Source of the DNA: Xanthoparmelia taractica
Lineage: Eukaryota; Ascomycota; Lecanoromycetes; Lecanorales; Parmeliaceae
Assembly: GCA_033085395.1 (NCBI GenBank)
Contig: JANQBS010000083.1
Location: 1-64,000 of the forward strand
Direction of reading: 5' to 3'
DNA: 64,000 bases
Both the position numbers and the translations under genes were made by a program. The notes beneath the pieces are model-generated. The model did no database searches, was not told the origin of the DNA, and was given only the letters and a program-made list of their open reading frames with translations. Below are positions 21,837 to 34,069 of the stretch, piece by piece (position 1 is the stretch's first letter; every line of letters starts with the position of its first letter).

Positions 21837-23344
21837 TGCAACTACAGGTCCGAGTTTGACTGTCTACCGCCCATCTCTGCTCGCATGACCAACGATTCGG
21901 TATCTCAAGCGGTGTTCCTTGGTTGGTTTCTTTCAAATCTCCATTGCTTGATAATGCTTTGCTTCATCGCTGGCGCTTGCTCCCGCTTCACTTCAGATCC
22001 AGAATTTCAGAACCAGAATAAGCGAATATACAGAGCTATTCGCATGCCGAGGCGCGCGGTGAACACTTCAGACGATACCTACTCACGTGGGGTATGTCTC
22101 TTGAGAAGCTGCTCTGCACAACTACCCTGTACCTAGATTCTTCACTCCCTTGCTCTGCTCTCTCCAGCGCTATATCACTACGCTAGCAGCTCCACCAACA
22201 CCTAGCACCTCGGCACCGAGTCTGAATGCCTTTCGCTCCCAGGATTCTCAGCAGCCATGCCACCACCGGGTGAGCAAAGTATACCATTTGGCTCTCCGGC
22301 TCCTTCGTCTCCCCTCGACACCACTTCCCCTAACCCATGATCCACTACCGCGTCCCCAACACCCCCACCCTCCTAAACCTCGTCCTCTACCAGACCCCCA
22401 GCCAAAAAGTAAACATGCGCCGCACGATCCTGAGCGAGCACCCAGCAAGCCCTCCGCGCCCAAATAGCCAGCACATATCAACTCCTGGACCTCCCCCTGC
22501 AGCCTTGCCTGACTATGACACCTACTAAAAGCGATCCCGCTCGGACTGGCTGTTTCGTGGGCGTCATGGCCTTCCCGCTGACCAAGCCGCCACGCTTTCT
22601 CATCTAGTATCATTTGACGTACGGTATTGTGGAAGATGTGATGCAGGGGCTGTGGGAGTTCTCGCACAGGGGGGGATCGGGTTGTGGAGGCGGCTTTGGA
22701 GGTCCTGGACGATCGTGGGGTAGTGTTGTGGGGTTGGGGAAGATGTCGAGAGAGAGACCTGGGTTGGTGGTTGGAGATGGTGCTTGAGTTGGTAGGTCGG
22801 CTGGTGGTGTAGTGCGCTTGCAAAGGTTTAAAGCAATGGGTTCTGGGACTGTCAAGAACTTGTGCAGCAGATTTGCCATTCCGGATTCTGCTTGGTTTAA
22901 AAAATCCTATTTATCATGGGGACCTTTGCTTCGGTAGGTCTCTCGTAGCTGTCTGTATAAGATATGTTTATATATCGATCAGATGACCTTTTGATGTGAG
23001 TTGCCACGATTGGGCGCCTCATCCCTTGCTCTAATAGTGGAACAAGCCTTTTCATGTCAAAGGGTTCAAAGAGCTCAGGGGGTTAGGGCGAGGACTTGTG
23101 GTGTATAGGGTCCGCAGCTCGAATCAGGTTTAGATCTTATGGAGGTAGTATTCGATAGGGTCTTGTCCAAATACGATAGGTAGCTGCCCGCCGGGTTAGC
23201 TTGTACAATCAAGAGCGTTCCACGGTGAGAATAACCTACTTATACAATCAACGACAAGAACGAATGCTTTTTGCGGCGCCAAAATTATTATAATACAAAT
23301 AATAATACCCGCTCATGCCCCATGATAAGGCCACCAAAACTCTT
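21837..23344. other. 1.5-kb region, proline-rich frames on both strands, no recognised gene
   Basis: Between 22150 and 22880 both strands carry long open frames because the DNA is C-rich on one strand, so the protein reads as Pro/Ser/Thr on one side and Gly/Arg on the other. Candidate minus-strand frames (22879-22610 and 22823-22248) overlap in different frames and match no family I recognise. The flanks (21837-22150 and 22880-23344) hold nothing clear; the right end is the 3' side of the leftward mannosidase gene. Confidence 0.4.
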
Positions 23345-25592
23345 TCAGGGTGGAGTTGATTCGACTAATGGTACCTGTCCGGTCTCCTCGACTTTGATTG
23401 TGTGTACATTCGTCGAAGGATGACTGTCTTCTTCAAAATTACGATTCCCTTTACCGTCGCTCCTAGCAGGCTGGACGATCCTTCCCTTCTCATCTCTAGG
23501 CTTCCTCTTCCAGCCCGTCTTGAGCCCCCGGGTAAGCCTGAAGCGTGGGAATATATGACCTTCCGTGTTGAAGACGACAGAATTTAGTGGCAATAGATCA
23601 TTAGGCGAGAACAGGAGATAGAGGTATTTGAGAGTCTCGGCCTGAAATTGTCAGCTCGTGGGCCTTTTCAGAGCCATTGTGTGTCACTCACCAGCCAGAA
23701 GCTCTCCATATTATCCTTCAGCAATGGGGGTATCTCATTTGCGTTGGCAAGGCTGGTAAAGCCAGCTCCATCCTCTGCAGCACTATACTTAACGAATGAC
23801 GTGAACATTTCCCATCCCCATTCGCGGTACTTCTCGTCGCCAGTGATTCGCCACATATAAAATAGCGACTCGACTGTTTCTGGGCGTTGTAGGTTGTGGC
23901 GGTCGTTGACTTTGATGATATAATCATTCTTCCACGACGCATGTACTCCCGGGGTCATCTCCTTGGATGCTAAGATCCCATCGGAGTACATGTGTGGGTG
24001 ATCACCAAGTTGGAAATGAACGATTTCTGGCGCTAAACCTGTCGGAGTGATTTGGTACATTCCCCAGCAAGTTTTGGTCAATTCAATGGCGAGTGCCATG
24101 TTTTCTTCTTCCTTTTCGCCCCAAAGGCCAGCTTGCTTGACTTCTTCGATGGTAAGGCCTCCTGTTACGCTGAGGGCAATGCTACCTGGCATGAAGCAGA
24201 CGAGGTGGTCCATTTTCCCCTCGAGCTTGCCACTGAGACCAGAAGGACGCTCAGCTAGGACGGTGAAGTGGTTTGGAGTCGAGTAAGTAATTAGCCATTT
24301 TTGGACGCCAGTAAGAGACTGATTCCACATCTCTTGATAGACGGGCTCCTCATAAGAGGTTTGGAGGTATTGCTTATTGAGATATTCATAGTACGAGTCG
24401 CCTCGGCTTCCTAGTCGTATGTTATTGTCCCTGAAACCACCTGTAGTAGCGTAGATAAATATCGGTAGAAGACCATCCTCCATACCATTGTCGTCAATGA
24501 CTTGTATCACTTTTTCTGCGCTATCCCAGTAATTCTTTTCGCCAGTCAGCATGGCAAGATACTTGAATTCTAACTGCAAGCTAGATGCTTCAGCGGTCGA
24601 CGATGCTCCTCCATCTATGTGGGATTCTTTTCCTTTGGAGGTCTTTAGATTGACACTTGCGTAAGGTACACCACTGTTAGAGTCAAAGGCGCCTATCAGG
24701 CGACTTGCCAAGTCTGCAGCCTTCTCAAGGTAAAGATCCTCTCCAGGAGCACCCTCATCATCGTCGGTTAAAGGAGCCATGTCAGGAAAAGTAGTCGAGA
24801 GGTAATGCGCCGAAAGAAGGCCCCCAAGCATGCGTATTGTGGTCTCGAAAGTATTCACCTCAAGGTCCTGGTTGTAATCCAAAGACGTGGATATCCATTC
24901 TCGGGCGTGGGATAATCGGGAGGTCAGGTTCATTAACATTAGAGTGTCCAGAGCATCGACAATGATCCAGCCCATGCCTTTTCCTTTGGCATCCATCTGT
25001 TGCCCTGTCTTTGAAATGGGATGATACTCATCGAAGCCTACAGTACATGGTCATCAGCGTATTGAGCTTGAGCTGGCTCGGAATTTCCTCGTGGACGAAG
25101 AGCCTCATTTAATCTATATTGCTCCAAGGACAGGATATGACAAGACAACGTACCCCATGCATACTGCTCGTAACCATCCCAACTCAGCATGAATGCCTCC
25201 TTCACTTTCTCTCTTCTGTCGTCCCAATCCACGGATGTAGATGCCGTAGAGCTGCTCAGCCAATTCCACGCGCTCTTTTTACTGTCTCTTAATTTGGGCT
25301 TGACAGCCGAAGGCGAGAAGATCCCAAACCAGTATGCCAAACCTATCACAATGAAGATGGCTCCACTGATGACCCGCTTTTGTCTATAAAAAGGTCTGTG
25401 TTTTCGGGACCCTGCATAGTTGTAGGGCTTGTCCTTATACATGGGCAACTCTTTCTTCTCCATGAAGCTTTCCAACTTAGACCCTAGACTACCGTTCGTG
25501 TGGCCATTCTGTGACCGCGGTTGCCCCGAGTTGCCCCAATAGTCTTCGGCATGAGAACGTTGTGTCAGAGACATGGTTTGAGACAAGGGCAA
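23345..25592 (-). CDS. class I mannosyl-oligosaccharide alpha-1,2-mannosidase (GH47)
   Basis: Three exons (25592-25154, 25037-23692, 23641-23345) with introns of 116 and 50 bp give 693 residues. GH47 enzymes trim mannose from N-glycans in the ER or early Golgi. It is a type II membrane protein: a cytosolic N-terminus, one membrane anchor at about residues 74-92 (VISGAIFIVIGLAYWFGIF), a stem, then the (alpha/alpha)7 catalytic domain. Family signatures include SWDGYEQYAWGFDEYHP, GMGWIIVDALDTL, FETTIRMLGGLLSAHYLS and the Ca2+-binding Thr of FNTEGHIF. The two conserved cysteines (LVCFMPGS, KTCWGM) can form the family disulfide. The acidic residues of the catalytic domain look intact. An ATG six codons downstream is an alternative start. 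Confidence 0.93.
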
Positions 25593-26130
25593 ACTCCGAT
25601 CTGTCCCGTATTATAGAGTCAGTATCCTTCTTTGCGAACCTCAAGGCCGCCTCGAAGTCTACTATCGTTAGACGTAGGCTTCTCAAGATAAGTTGGCGGA
25701 CACGCACAATAGCTCAATATCGTGTTGAGCTGTCATGGCATCCAGCTAGCAGTCCCAAGAATTGTAGCCTTTATGAAATTAAGATGTGGGTTTCCCCAAG
25801 CATTGCATGGGATGGTAAAGTCGTGCTGGGGGAAAGCGAAGTGGAAACGTTTCTTACGGTGCCTTTGGCAGTGCTAGTCCTGGAAAAATTCCACGCTAAG
25901 TAGAGAGTGCCGCTTTTATCCTCATAGAAACTAAGTGCTTAGTAGTGTAAACCCAGGGTGAGCGTAGGTAGTGCTCTCTCATTGTAATGCTTTATGACCG
26001 GTCGTGCCGGTGCAACGAAGTTCTTGCTCCAACGCTGTAGCATGGAGATATGCGAACAGCAACAAGACTCAACGGAACCATTGCGACAGCCCTGACACGG
26101 GTGTTTCTGCATGTGACTATTCATTACATA
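25593..26130. other. intergenic region between two leftward genes
   Basis: This holds the mannosidase promoter and the 3' end of the methyltransferase gene. A 130-codon frame at 25511-25903 (+) overlaps the mannosidase exon and has no family match. Nothing else was seen. Confidence 0.6.
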
Positions 26131-27229
26131 CTAGGGTGTGCTTATGGACGTGGGCTTCCTGCCAACTACGCATAGCCAAGGGGTATCCAGGGAGACACCC
26201 TGCGCAAACTCGGCGGTCAGCTGACCCATCCATCTCCGGACTTCCTCTGCTTTCTCAACTCCAACCACCGATGAGTCCGCTGCTAAATCTTCCAGCCCTG
26301 CCAGGTTGCTTTGACCCCAAATGAGCCTATATTTGTCTTTCATAGGTATCTTGTCGTAGGTTTCCACTTGAAGACCATGCCTTCTAAAAGAAGAGGGTAG
26401 TTCCTCAATCCAGCTAGAAGGATAGATATCAGCTCAGCGAAGACAGTTATCACTACAGACGTTGACTCACTCGTAAGATGTATTTGGCTTGGGTTTGTGC
26501 ATCATTTTCGCCAGCCGTTCTACAGCTGTGCTTTGCGTTCCGGGATTGGATGTCATTGCTCGAGTTGCATACCCCTGCGGTTCGAACCACTGGAGATATC
26601 CACCAGGCTCTTTGCGTAGTCAACTCAGACCCAAGAAAGCAAAAGCTGAGGCTCCTTAGACTCCAAGAGACGGCAATAGTTGCACTTACTGAGTAAGGCT
26701 ATCAGGTTTCTGAGAAGAGGGTGTGCGTCTTCGTTGTTCACAAGCGTGCAGAAGAAACGTATGTGCACAACATCATAATTGCCCAGGTATTCTTGCGGGA
26801 ATGGCTCGAATGCGTCGTATGTGATGAGATGTACGTTCTCCGCACACCAGGCTTTCGGTGGATACTGCCTTGGAGATATGTCGAAGCCATCGACCCGTGC
26901 TGAAGGTGACAGCTCGCTGGCGACTTCAAGCGGCCATATACTTCATACTTGAGATAAAGTAGGACGACTGGAATGATAGCTATTGGCAGACTCACGCAGT
27001 ACCAGTTCCAATGTCGGCAATGCGGATCTTGTCCTGGTCGCATTGGATTTTGGGGTGGAGGAGATAGCCGCACAGCTGTGTTATCATCCAGTGGTTATAA
27101 TTGAGGCTGATGAAGGAAAGTTAGCTATGGATGCTGGGCACTTTCAAGAGATCGTTGGTAGTACCGAATAGAAGATCTGAAGTCTCTATTGAAGATATAG
27201 GGGGTATCTTGACTGTCTTGAGAAGGCAT
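26131..27229 (-). CDS. SAM-dependent methyltransferase, LaeA/TAM-like fungal family
   Basis: Five exons (27229-27165, 27106-26996, 26940-26690, 26609-26471, 26413-26131) with introns of 55-74 bp give 282 residues. The SAM-binding motif I is IADIGTGTA, split from motif II (ARVDGFDIS) by an intron. Later come NYDVVHIRF and the family-typical KPGGYLQWFEP, which is created by the third splice. The N-terminal SIRLNYNHW resembles the start of many fungal secondary-metabolism and LaeA-like methyltransferases. No signal peptide or membrane segment is seen. The substrate is unknown: neighbours (mannosidase, RPT4) are housekeeping genes, so no biosynthetic cluster supports a role in secondary metabolism. 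Confidence 0.82.
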
Positions 27230-27769
27230 CGTTGTCAGACGAGAATGATTTACACTTAGATGGTCGAAAGAAGCATGGTAAAGTAGCTGAAATACATGTC
27301 ACCAGTATTGAATGAAGAATGAAACACAAGGACGTTAGCTCGGTTAGGTAAAGTATTTTACAACAGTACCGTGTCTCGGGTGAGTCAGATACCTTAGGTT
27401 TTACTTTACGGTACAGGAAATAGAGTGAGAGCTGACGAAGAGGGGTGTGTTTGCCGTTGCCATCTAATTGCTGTCCCACTTTAGGCGCGTGATTTTGGAG
27501 CGGCTTGGCGGGATAAGCTCCCAAAGCACTGTATGAGATGGTCAATTCGCGTTGTAGAGTTGTCTTGGTACAGAGGAAAGTGAAGTGCCCTGGAAGCGTT
27601 GACTAAGGTATATGGGTTTTAGCATTTTCGATTTACCTCTGCTTCCTTAGCGAGATAACCCTGCAACATACAATTACATAAGGTACTATATGCGAATTCT
27701 TGAAAACTTGGTAAACCAGAATCAATCGTCTTGCTAAGTTTGATGCTTCAGGAACGTCTATTGTCCTAT
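27230..27769. other. intergenic region between methyltransferase and RPT4
   Basis: This holds the methyltransferase promoter and the RPT4 3' end. A 119-codon frame at 27186-27545 (-) mostly precedes the methyltransferase start and is not recognisable. No other signal was seen. Confidence 0.55.
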
Positions 27770-29130
27770 TTACAGCTTCTGGTATTCCAGCTTGCCTTCT
27801 AACTTCTTCGATTCTGCAACCTTCCTCACTGCCTTGTTGAAGTCATCTTGGTTTATCGAATCTCTGTAATCTTTAATAGCAAAAAGTCCCCTACAATAAG
27901 CAGTTAGTTGCTAGTCCGAATGGAGAACGGTACATCACCTACGCTTCTGTCACCACATTGCGTAGATCTGCGCCATTCAGCTGATCACTCATCTTAACAA
28001 CGCTCTCGAAATCAATCTCTCCTTCTAGAGACACGCCGCTTGTGTGGATCTTGAGAATCTCCAGCCTGCCGACCTCGTTTGGTAATGGTATTTCGATCTT
28101 CCTGTCAAGTCTACCTGCTCTCAAGAGTGCAGGATCTAACGTATCTGGTCGGTTGGTTGCCATTATAATCTTGGTCTTACCCAAGTAGTCAAAGCCGTCG
28201 AGCTGATTGAGCAGTTCCATGAGCGTGCGCTGGATTTCGCGGTCAGCGGAGGTGCCCTCTGAGAAACGTCGTCCTCCAATAGCATCGATCTCGTCCATGA
28301 AAATGATACATGGCTCATGTTCCTTGGCATACCCGAACATTTCTCTTATCAACCGTGCTGACTCGCCAATATATTTGTCCACGATGGCCGAAGAGACAAC
28401 TGTAATTGGCGTCAACAGATGTATTGGCAGGCCAAATCAGACAATTATACCTTTCAGGAAGTTTGTCTCCAAGCCGCTTGCCACCGCCCTCGCCAACAGT
28501 GTCTTCCCTGTGCCTGGCGGTCCGTAGAGCAAAACGCCTTTCGGCGGCTTGATTCCCACCCTCAGGAACAACTCCGGGTTCTTTAGCGGCAGCTCGATAA
28601 CCTCTCGTAGCTCTCTTATCTGTTCATTTAACCCTCCGATACCCCCGAAGCTGACCTGTCCCGGATCCTCCAACGACATGTTGTATACCAGTGGGTCCAC
28701 TTCCCGAGGCAGCATTCGCATTATGGTAAGGGTGGTCATGTCAAGAGCGACGCGTGTACCCTGTTTCAGCTTTGCCTTGTCAACCTTGGATCGGCAGCCA
28801 ACGACATAACGGGGACCGGAGGATGCTTTAACGATGACTAGGATCGATGATATCAGCAAGGTCTTTTGTGTGATTTGGTAGGGTTAGACAAGTCACGAGC
28901 ATGCAATACTGACATCTTTCCTCATCGAGCTGCTTCAGTACCTCCCCTATTATCTGGCCCACACTCTGTAACGCCTTGATGTTGTCTTCCGTAGTATCAA
29001 AATCTTTCTGTAGGCCTTTGATATCGATCCGCAGGGTCTTGAGCTTTGCTTCCATCTCCCTCAGCTCAAGCAGCTTATTTTTGAACTGTTCCAGAGCATC
29101 AGCCCTCTCTGGGTCGCCTTTGCCGTCCAT
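27770..29130 (-). CDS. RPT4: 26S proteasome regulatory ATPase Rpt4
   Basis: Four exons (29130-28914, 28837-28451, 28399-27943, 27890-27770) with introns of 76, 51 and 52 bp give 393 residues. Rpt4 is one of six AAA+ ATPases in the base of the 19S particle that unfold and translocate ubiquitylated substrates. An N-terminal coiled coil (LLELREMEAKLKTLRIDIKG) is followed by the OB segment (SSGPRYVVGCRSK). The AAA domain has Walker A GPPGTGKT, Walker B CIIFMDEIDA and arginine-finger region LLRAGRLDRKIE. The C-terminus GKLEYQKL is diagnostic of Rpt4 rather than other Rpt subunits. All three splices restore conserved motifs, for example LKVVSSAIVD. No canonical Rpn4/PACE site was seen upstream. Confidence 0.95.
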
Positions 29131-29777
29131 CTTTGTTATAAGAGAAGGTGAAAAGTGATGTGTAAGAGTCCCAGACCGATGACCAGCTTCGTCCAAGGGG
29201 CAGAAACAGTATAGTGAGGTTTCAAGCTGTCAAATCTCAACCTATGAGGAGCATCTGAGTGGCATATATTAGAGGGAGTTTTCTCAGTAATGCTCAGATC
29301 TTGGACTATCGGACTAAGTATTGGATGTGTAAATGTCCGAAACACACGCGCTTGATATTGCCACATTGGGAAGCTTGGACCGGGGTCAGATCAAGTGCTA
29401 GCGTGCTTGAAAGAACGCCGGAAGCCATAGGGCTGATTAGGGTTAGGGTCCGCCTAGCCAACGGTAGCCCTAAGTAACACCTTTCTTGAACCCCCACTCC
29501 TAGATTTTCAGGAACATTTATCGGATACTGAAACTTCAGACGTTGGGGATTGAAAAAAACAACAAGAGGATCAACTTTCACACGCGATTACTGCGCACAT
29601 TGCTTCGGTTTCTGTAGCCTATGCGCACGCTAACAAAGCGGCGGCGGCCTCAGTACCCGAGCTCGTCATCTACTGGCGCCAACATTTACCCCATCGATCT
29701 CCAATTCCCGAAGGTCCAGCCCACAGACTTGTCATCATAAAGTTGTTAGTAAGACCCCGGAATATAAGTAGGCCATC
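29131..29777. promoter_or_regulatory. divergent promoter RPT4 / MRI1
   Basis: The 647 bp between the two opposed starts contains a two-unit telomere-type repeat, TTAGGGTTAGGG, at 29437-29448. Short frames on both strands are not recognisable. Confidence 0.5.
29437..29448 (+). promoter_or_regulatory. telobox-like TTAGGGTTAGGG
   Basis: Two direct TTAGGG units lie about 307 bp upstream of RPT4 and 330 bp upstream of MRI1. In several fungi Tbf1-type Myb proteins bind such internal repeats in promoters of growth genes. Whether this one is used is inference. Confidence 0.4.
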
Positions 29778-31015
29778 ATGGTACTTCAAGCTATCAGATA
29801 TAGTCGAGGGAAGCTTGAGATTCTCGACCAACTCAGACTACCCCACGAAGAGGTCTTCATAGACATACAAACAGTGCAAGATGCATGGGATGCCATCCAT
29901 TCCATGCAGGTACGAGGAGCTCCGGCGATAGCCATTGTCGCTGCACTCAGCGTAGCAGTCTGTCTCAGCAGGTCCAACGAAAAAGGAGCACATCCTGAGC
30001 GCCTTGGACCAGATATGACAGGCGCTGGGTTAATCATTCACAATCTAAGGTTCCTTCTCACGAGTAGACCCACGGCAGTCAATCTTGGGGATGCCGTGAA
30101 GAAGCTAGAAAAAGTCGTCCACGCGGCACAGGCTGAAGCTGATGTGACTGACTTTAACATCAATGAGGCGTACATACACGCAGCAGAGCAGATGCTCATT
30201 GATGATGTGCAGGACAACGAGAATATAGGGCGTTTTGGTGCTGATTGGATTCTGCGGCATTCCAACTTGATCCCTCCAGTTGGGAAAATATCCGTCATTA
30301 CACACTGCAATACCGGGTAAGTGTTGCTAGTATCTCATTGCTAATCTTCTTGACGTCTCTTTAACGTCTTCTTTCAAGCTCCTTGGCAACTGCACGCTAC
30401 GGTACCGCTTTGGGTATCATACGAAGCCTTCATGCTTGTAATCTCCTCAAGCAAGTCTATTACACGGAGACGAGACCGTACAACCAGGGATCTCGCCTCA
30501 CAGGGTACGAGCTCCTCCATGACCAAATCCCAGCAACCCTCATCACAGACTCAATGGCTGGCGCACTCCTCGGTCGCAAACGAGAATCAGAGAACATCTC
30601 TTGTATCATAGTTGGAGCAGACAGGGTGGCTGCAAACGGGGACACGGCCAACAAAATTGGCACGTACGGTCTAGCGACCCTGGCAAAATTCCACAACGTC
30701 AAATTTATAGTGGCAGCGCCACGGACCACCATCGATCTAAGCACGGCTTCGGGCGCGGACATTACGATCGAAGAACGCCCGCCCACCGAGGTGACGACGA
30801 TCAAGGGCCGTCCTGTCAAGCGGCTAGAGAACGGCAAATTGAAAGTTGAAGGTGATGTTCAGGAGATCGCTATTGCGGCTGATCTCCATGGCGCTTGGAA
30901 TCCGGCGTTCGACGTGACGTGCCATAATCTGATTGATTGCATCGTAACCGAGAAGGGGGTTGTTGAAAGGAGAGAAGACGGAGAGTTCCATTTTGAGGAG
31001 ATTTTCAAAACGTGA
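29778..31015 (+). CDS. MRI1: methylthioribose-1-phosphate isomerase
   Basis: Two exons (29778-30316 and 30379-31015) joined across a 62-bp intron (GTAAGT...TTCAAG) give 391 residues. The enzyme converts 5-methylthioribose 1-phosphate to methylthioribulose 1-phosphate in the methionine salvage pathway, in the cytosol. Signatures are VRGAPAIAIVAALSVA near residue 55, the catalytic cysteine in ITHCNTGSLATARYGTA (formed by the splice) and the catalytic aspartate in VGADRVAANGDTANKIGTY. The substrate-loop region YYTETRPYNQGSRLTGYEL is also intact. Length is normal for the family. The eIF2B-like alternative is unlikely because the catalytic Cys and Asp are both present. Confidence 0.95.
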
Positions 31016-31552
31016 TCGAGACATCACCGGCATGTCAGGAATGGGCCGAACCCATTGTGGTATTACATCGATTTCCTTGCTGATTGGATGGTCACCATGG
31101 AGGGTGATTCCGTTGCCGTACATATCACTTGCTGCATGGCTTGACGAAAAGACTGGGGATCAGAAATTGGGCAACTGACCTGCACTGTATCGCTAATCAA
31201 GACGAGGAAAATACCGTTCAGCTACGTACCCGCGTTATCAGTTGCTATATCAGAAGTTTCTGGGGCAAAGTCTTCGAGACGGATGAAATGACTAGATACA
31301 AAGCTATTAATAAAGAACAGCCCGTCAAGGAGGTATGAGGCCCTAAATCCATCAAGTATGGAACCAAAAAAGCAGACGCCAGCTCTACGGTGCTAGTCCA
31401 CGCTCCATAAAAACTTAAAGAAGGAAAATGAGTCGATTATGTGGCCTGGGGGTATCATCGTCCTAGGAGCGTGCCCAATGTGAAGCTCCGGCGACGCAAA
31501 TAGGGCCCAAAAATGTGTCAACTCGAACAAAACGCCGCGGTAATTATTGCTA
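31016..31552. other. convergent intergenic region MRI1 / C2 gene
   Basis: This 3' region is shared by two converging genes. Only short open frames (69-72 codons) occur, without resemblance to known proteins. No RNA gene was recognised. Confidence 0.6.
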
Positions 31553-33316
31553 TCATTGCCTCAAACCGGCCATGTCGTCCTCGGTTTCCCTCTGCTCTCT
31601 CTCCCGATCGCCCTTCCTTATGTTTTCCGCCATATGCAATGGTTGTTCTAACTTTTCTTTCACCTTATCCTTGGTACCCGGTTTCCCTTCGCTCCTGGCA
31701 ATTTCTTCTTGGCGGTCCAAATCGTCCTCGTCACTACTACTGCTGCTACTACTACTATCAGGCTGTACCACTGCTGTGTGTTTTCCCTCTGCCTTCTTCC
31801 GTTCTCTTTGTTCGTTCTTCCACTTGTCCATCTTCTCTTTGTCGCCGGTGCAATCTAACGTCACAATCTTGATGCCAGGAAGATTCTTCTGTAGAAACTC
31901 CTTCAGCTGAGGAAGGAGTTTCGCATTAGGCCGATACGTGCCGCTGTCATTGTCGATGATGAGTGAATAGTAGGCTGGATCCTTGGGCGGCTCGTCCTGT
32001 GGGGGTCCGTTTTCTATGTCACTTGGAGGGTGTGTAGGTTGATCGTCGGGAGAGCCTTCTTTGTGCGGCGTCTTGAGCCGTCGGATAAAGAACTCGCCAG
32101 AGAAGGCAATGTAGATGTTCACGTCGCTATGCATAGTATGCTTGCTCAACAGATCGATTCCAAACTCTTTACCCGTTTCTGTGAATCGCCATATCCCGTC
32201 TAGCGTTAGCACATATGTATAAATCCTGCCGCCACGGTCGTAGTGGACGAGGTCAAGGAACTTTGAAGTTAGGTCCCGGGAGGGAGAAGGAAAAGAGCCG
32301 TAGATGGTGTCACGGTCGTAGTTGTAGATACGGCTGTGTTGGTGGTGCAAGGCATGGTGGAGGACGCGGCCGCGTATAGATGTCGCGGTGAACATGCCTT
32401 TGACGAACGGTTTGAACTCGACGTAACGATGGTAGAGAGATGCAGGGACAGGGCCGGCGAGCTGGATTTGGTTGGCTTGGAAGCTGTGGATGAGTGAGCC
32501 CGATACTTTTCAAATTTCGCGACATCGGAATGGCAATGCTTACGCGTATCTCTCTGTCTTCCCATCTTTACCCGGCTCCGTCGTACCTGCCAGCCGGCCA
32601 ATCATGGGACTGAAGTGCTGACTCCAATTGCAAGGGCCAACAGTATAAACCCTACCGCCATTATCGGTATCTGTTTTCCCAAGCACTTCGACGCTCACGA
32701 CCAGCTCGCCCGACATATGAAGGCCTCGATTGAACATAGCAGCACAACCTCGGATCAGGTAGGCACGCTTACTGCCCATTCGCTTCTTGATCTTGTAAGA
32801 CTGTTCTCTTATGCCTCCAAAATTCTCACTCAGACTATCGACATGCACATGCACATTGCCTAGGCGGTCATCATGGTCCGCGGGGTCCTCGTCGTAAATG
32901 CGCGCCTTGAGCGCAAAGCCATTCGCAGGGACATTGGCCACGATCCATTCTGAATTCCATTCCGGATCACAACTCCTCCTAATAGTCGGCGTACGGAATC
33001 TCATGGGTGGGTCCTGTTTGTGTCTTGTCGGCAGACTCGTATTCAACGTAGCGAGCACGTATGGATCCGAAGACATGGAATTGATGTCGGCCATGGGGAG
33101 CTTCGAGGCTCGGTGGAATGTGATTTTGACATTGAATCCCGGAGGAGCTCGAGGAATGGGAGTATCATCGAAGCCTCCGGCAGGCTGTCCCCCTTCATCC
33201 TTTTTCTTTCCTTTGCTGTGCTTCTCTTTGAAGGAATCCGCTTTTTGATCGAACTTTGTCGCGTAACCAATGCTGCGATGACCTTTGGACTGTGACACAG
33301 ACTTCTCTTCACCCAT
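31553..33316 (-). CDS. fungal C2-domain protein of unknown function
   Basis: Exon 1 (33316-32544) and exon 2 (32483-31553) with a 60-bp intron give 567 residues. A C2 domain spans about residues 55-190: FNVKITFHRASKLPMADINS, then SDPYVLATLN, and IYDEDPADHDDRLG with acidic loop residues able to bind Ca2+ and phospholipid. The middle region (FTATSIRGRVLHHALHHQHS) and the tail are shared with uncharacterised fungal C2 proteins. The C-terminus is disordered and carries a run of serines followed by DEDD, encoded by a CTG/CTA-type triplet tract near 31735-31757. There is no signal peptide or transmembrane segment, so membrane recruitment by the C2 domain is the likely mode. Confidence 0.85.
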
Positions 33317-34069
33317 TGTTGATTACTTCTGCAGCCAATATTTGACCACACCTTTAAGAAAGGTGAGAGAGATTGAAGAGGGGGTTGGATGGAAGTCAGC
33401 GGAGCAGGATTGCCTATGGTGACCCCTCGGATCTCGGCGATTCCAGTTTACGGGAGCGAAGATCAGGGTCCAGATATCTTGGCAACCTTCACGCGGTCCA
33501 TTCAGCCCTAGCTCAACCCTGATCTTCCATATCTGGCTAGATCATGGCTTGATTAGGACTAGATGGACTCGCGTGGCTGTCTTCTGTTAAGGTTCTGGCC
33601 GTATGCCAAGCCTCGGGGTTGATCAACGTTGTTCCGAAGAGGACTGAAACACTACTTCGTACGCGTCCACTATTTCGCGGCATTCCAGTATTATAATCTT
33701 AAAGCAGACCGTATAACAAGACATTGAAGATAGCGTCACACAATGCAACGTGGGAGCAAGTCTCTTTGCGAGGAGATGTGGTAGGTCCTTGCTGTTGCTC
33801 CAGAGAACAAGCTCTAGGAGCGCGGTCATTCAATACGAATAACATCAAGCCTCTCGTCAAGGAAATCACTCGAACTGTGTATGACAATGGAAATTCGGCA
33901 CGGTATTGACTGGCAATAAGCCTTAAATTGGCTGGATACACGTATCAGAAAGAAGGCATTCATGGATCTGTTTATTGCTCTTGCAACTTAAAGTCACCCA
34001 TTGCGAGCGTGGCTCGTTCACAATGAGCAAGGCTAGAGAAAGCCTTGCCAGTGGAAGTATACAGGCTTA
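33317..34069. other. upstream region of the C2 gene, no gene recognised
   Basis: Short frames on both strands (60-80 codons) have no recognisable content. The left part must hold the C2 gene promoter. Confidence 0.5.

Noticed and set aside
23060..23110. GGGGTTAGGG near 23,080 as a telomere trace
   Set aside because: A single unit only, with no array.
26131..27229. LaeA-like methyltransferase as marker of a secondary-metabolite cluster
   Set aside because: All neighbours are housekeeping genes; no PKS, NRPS, terpene cyclase or tailoring genes are nearby.
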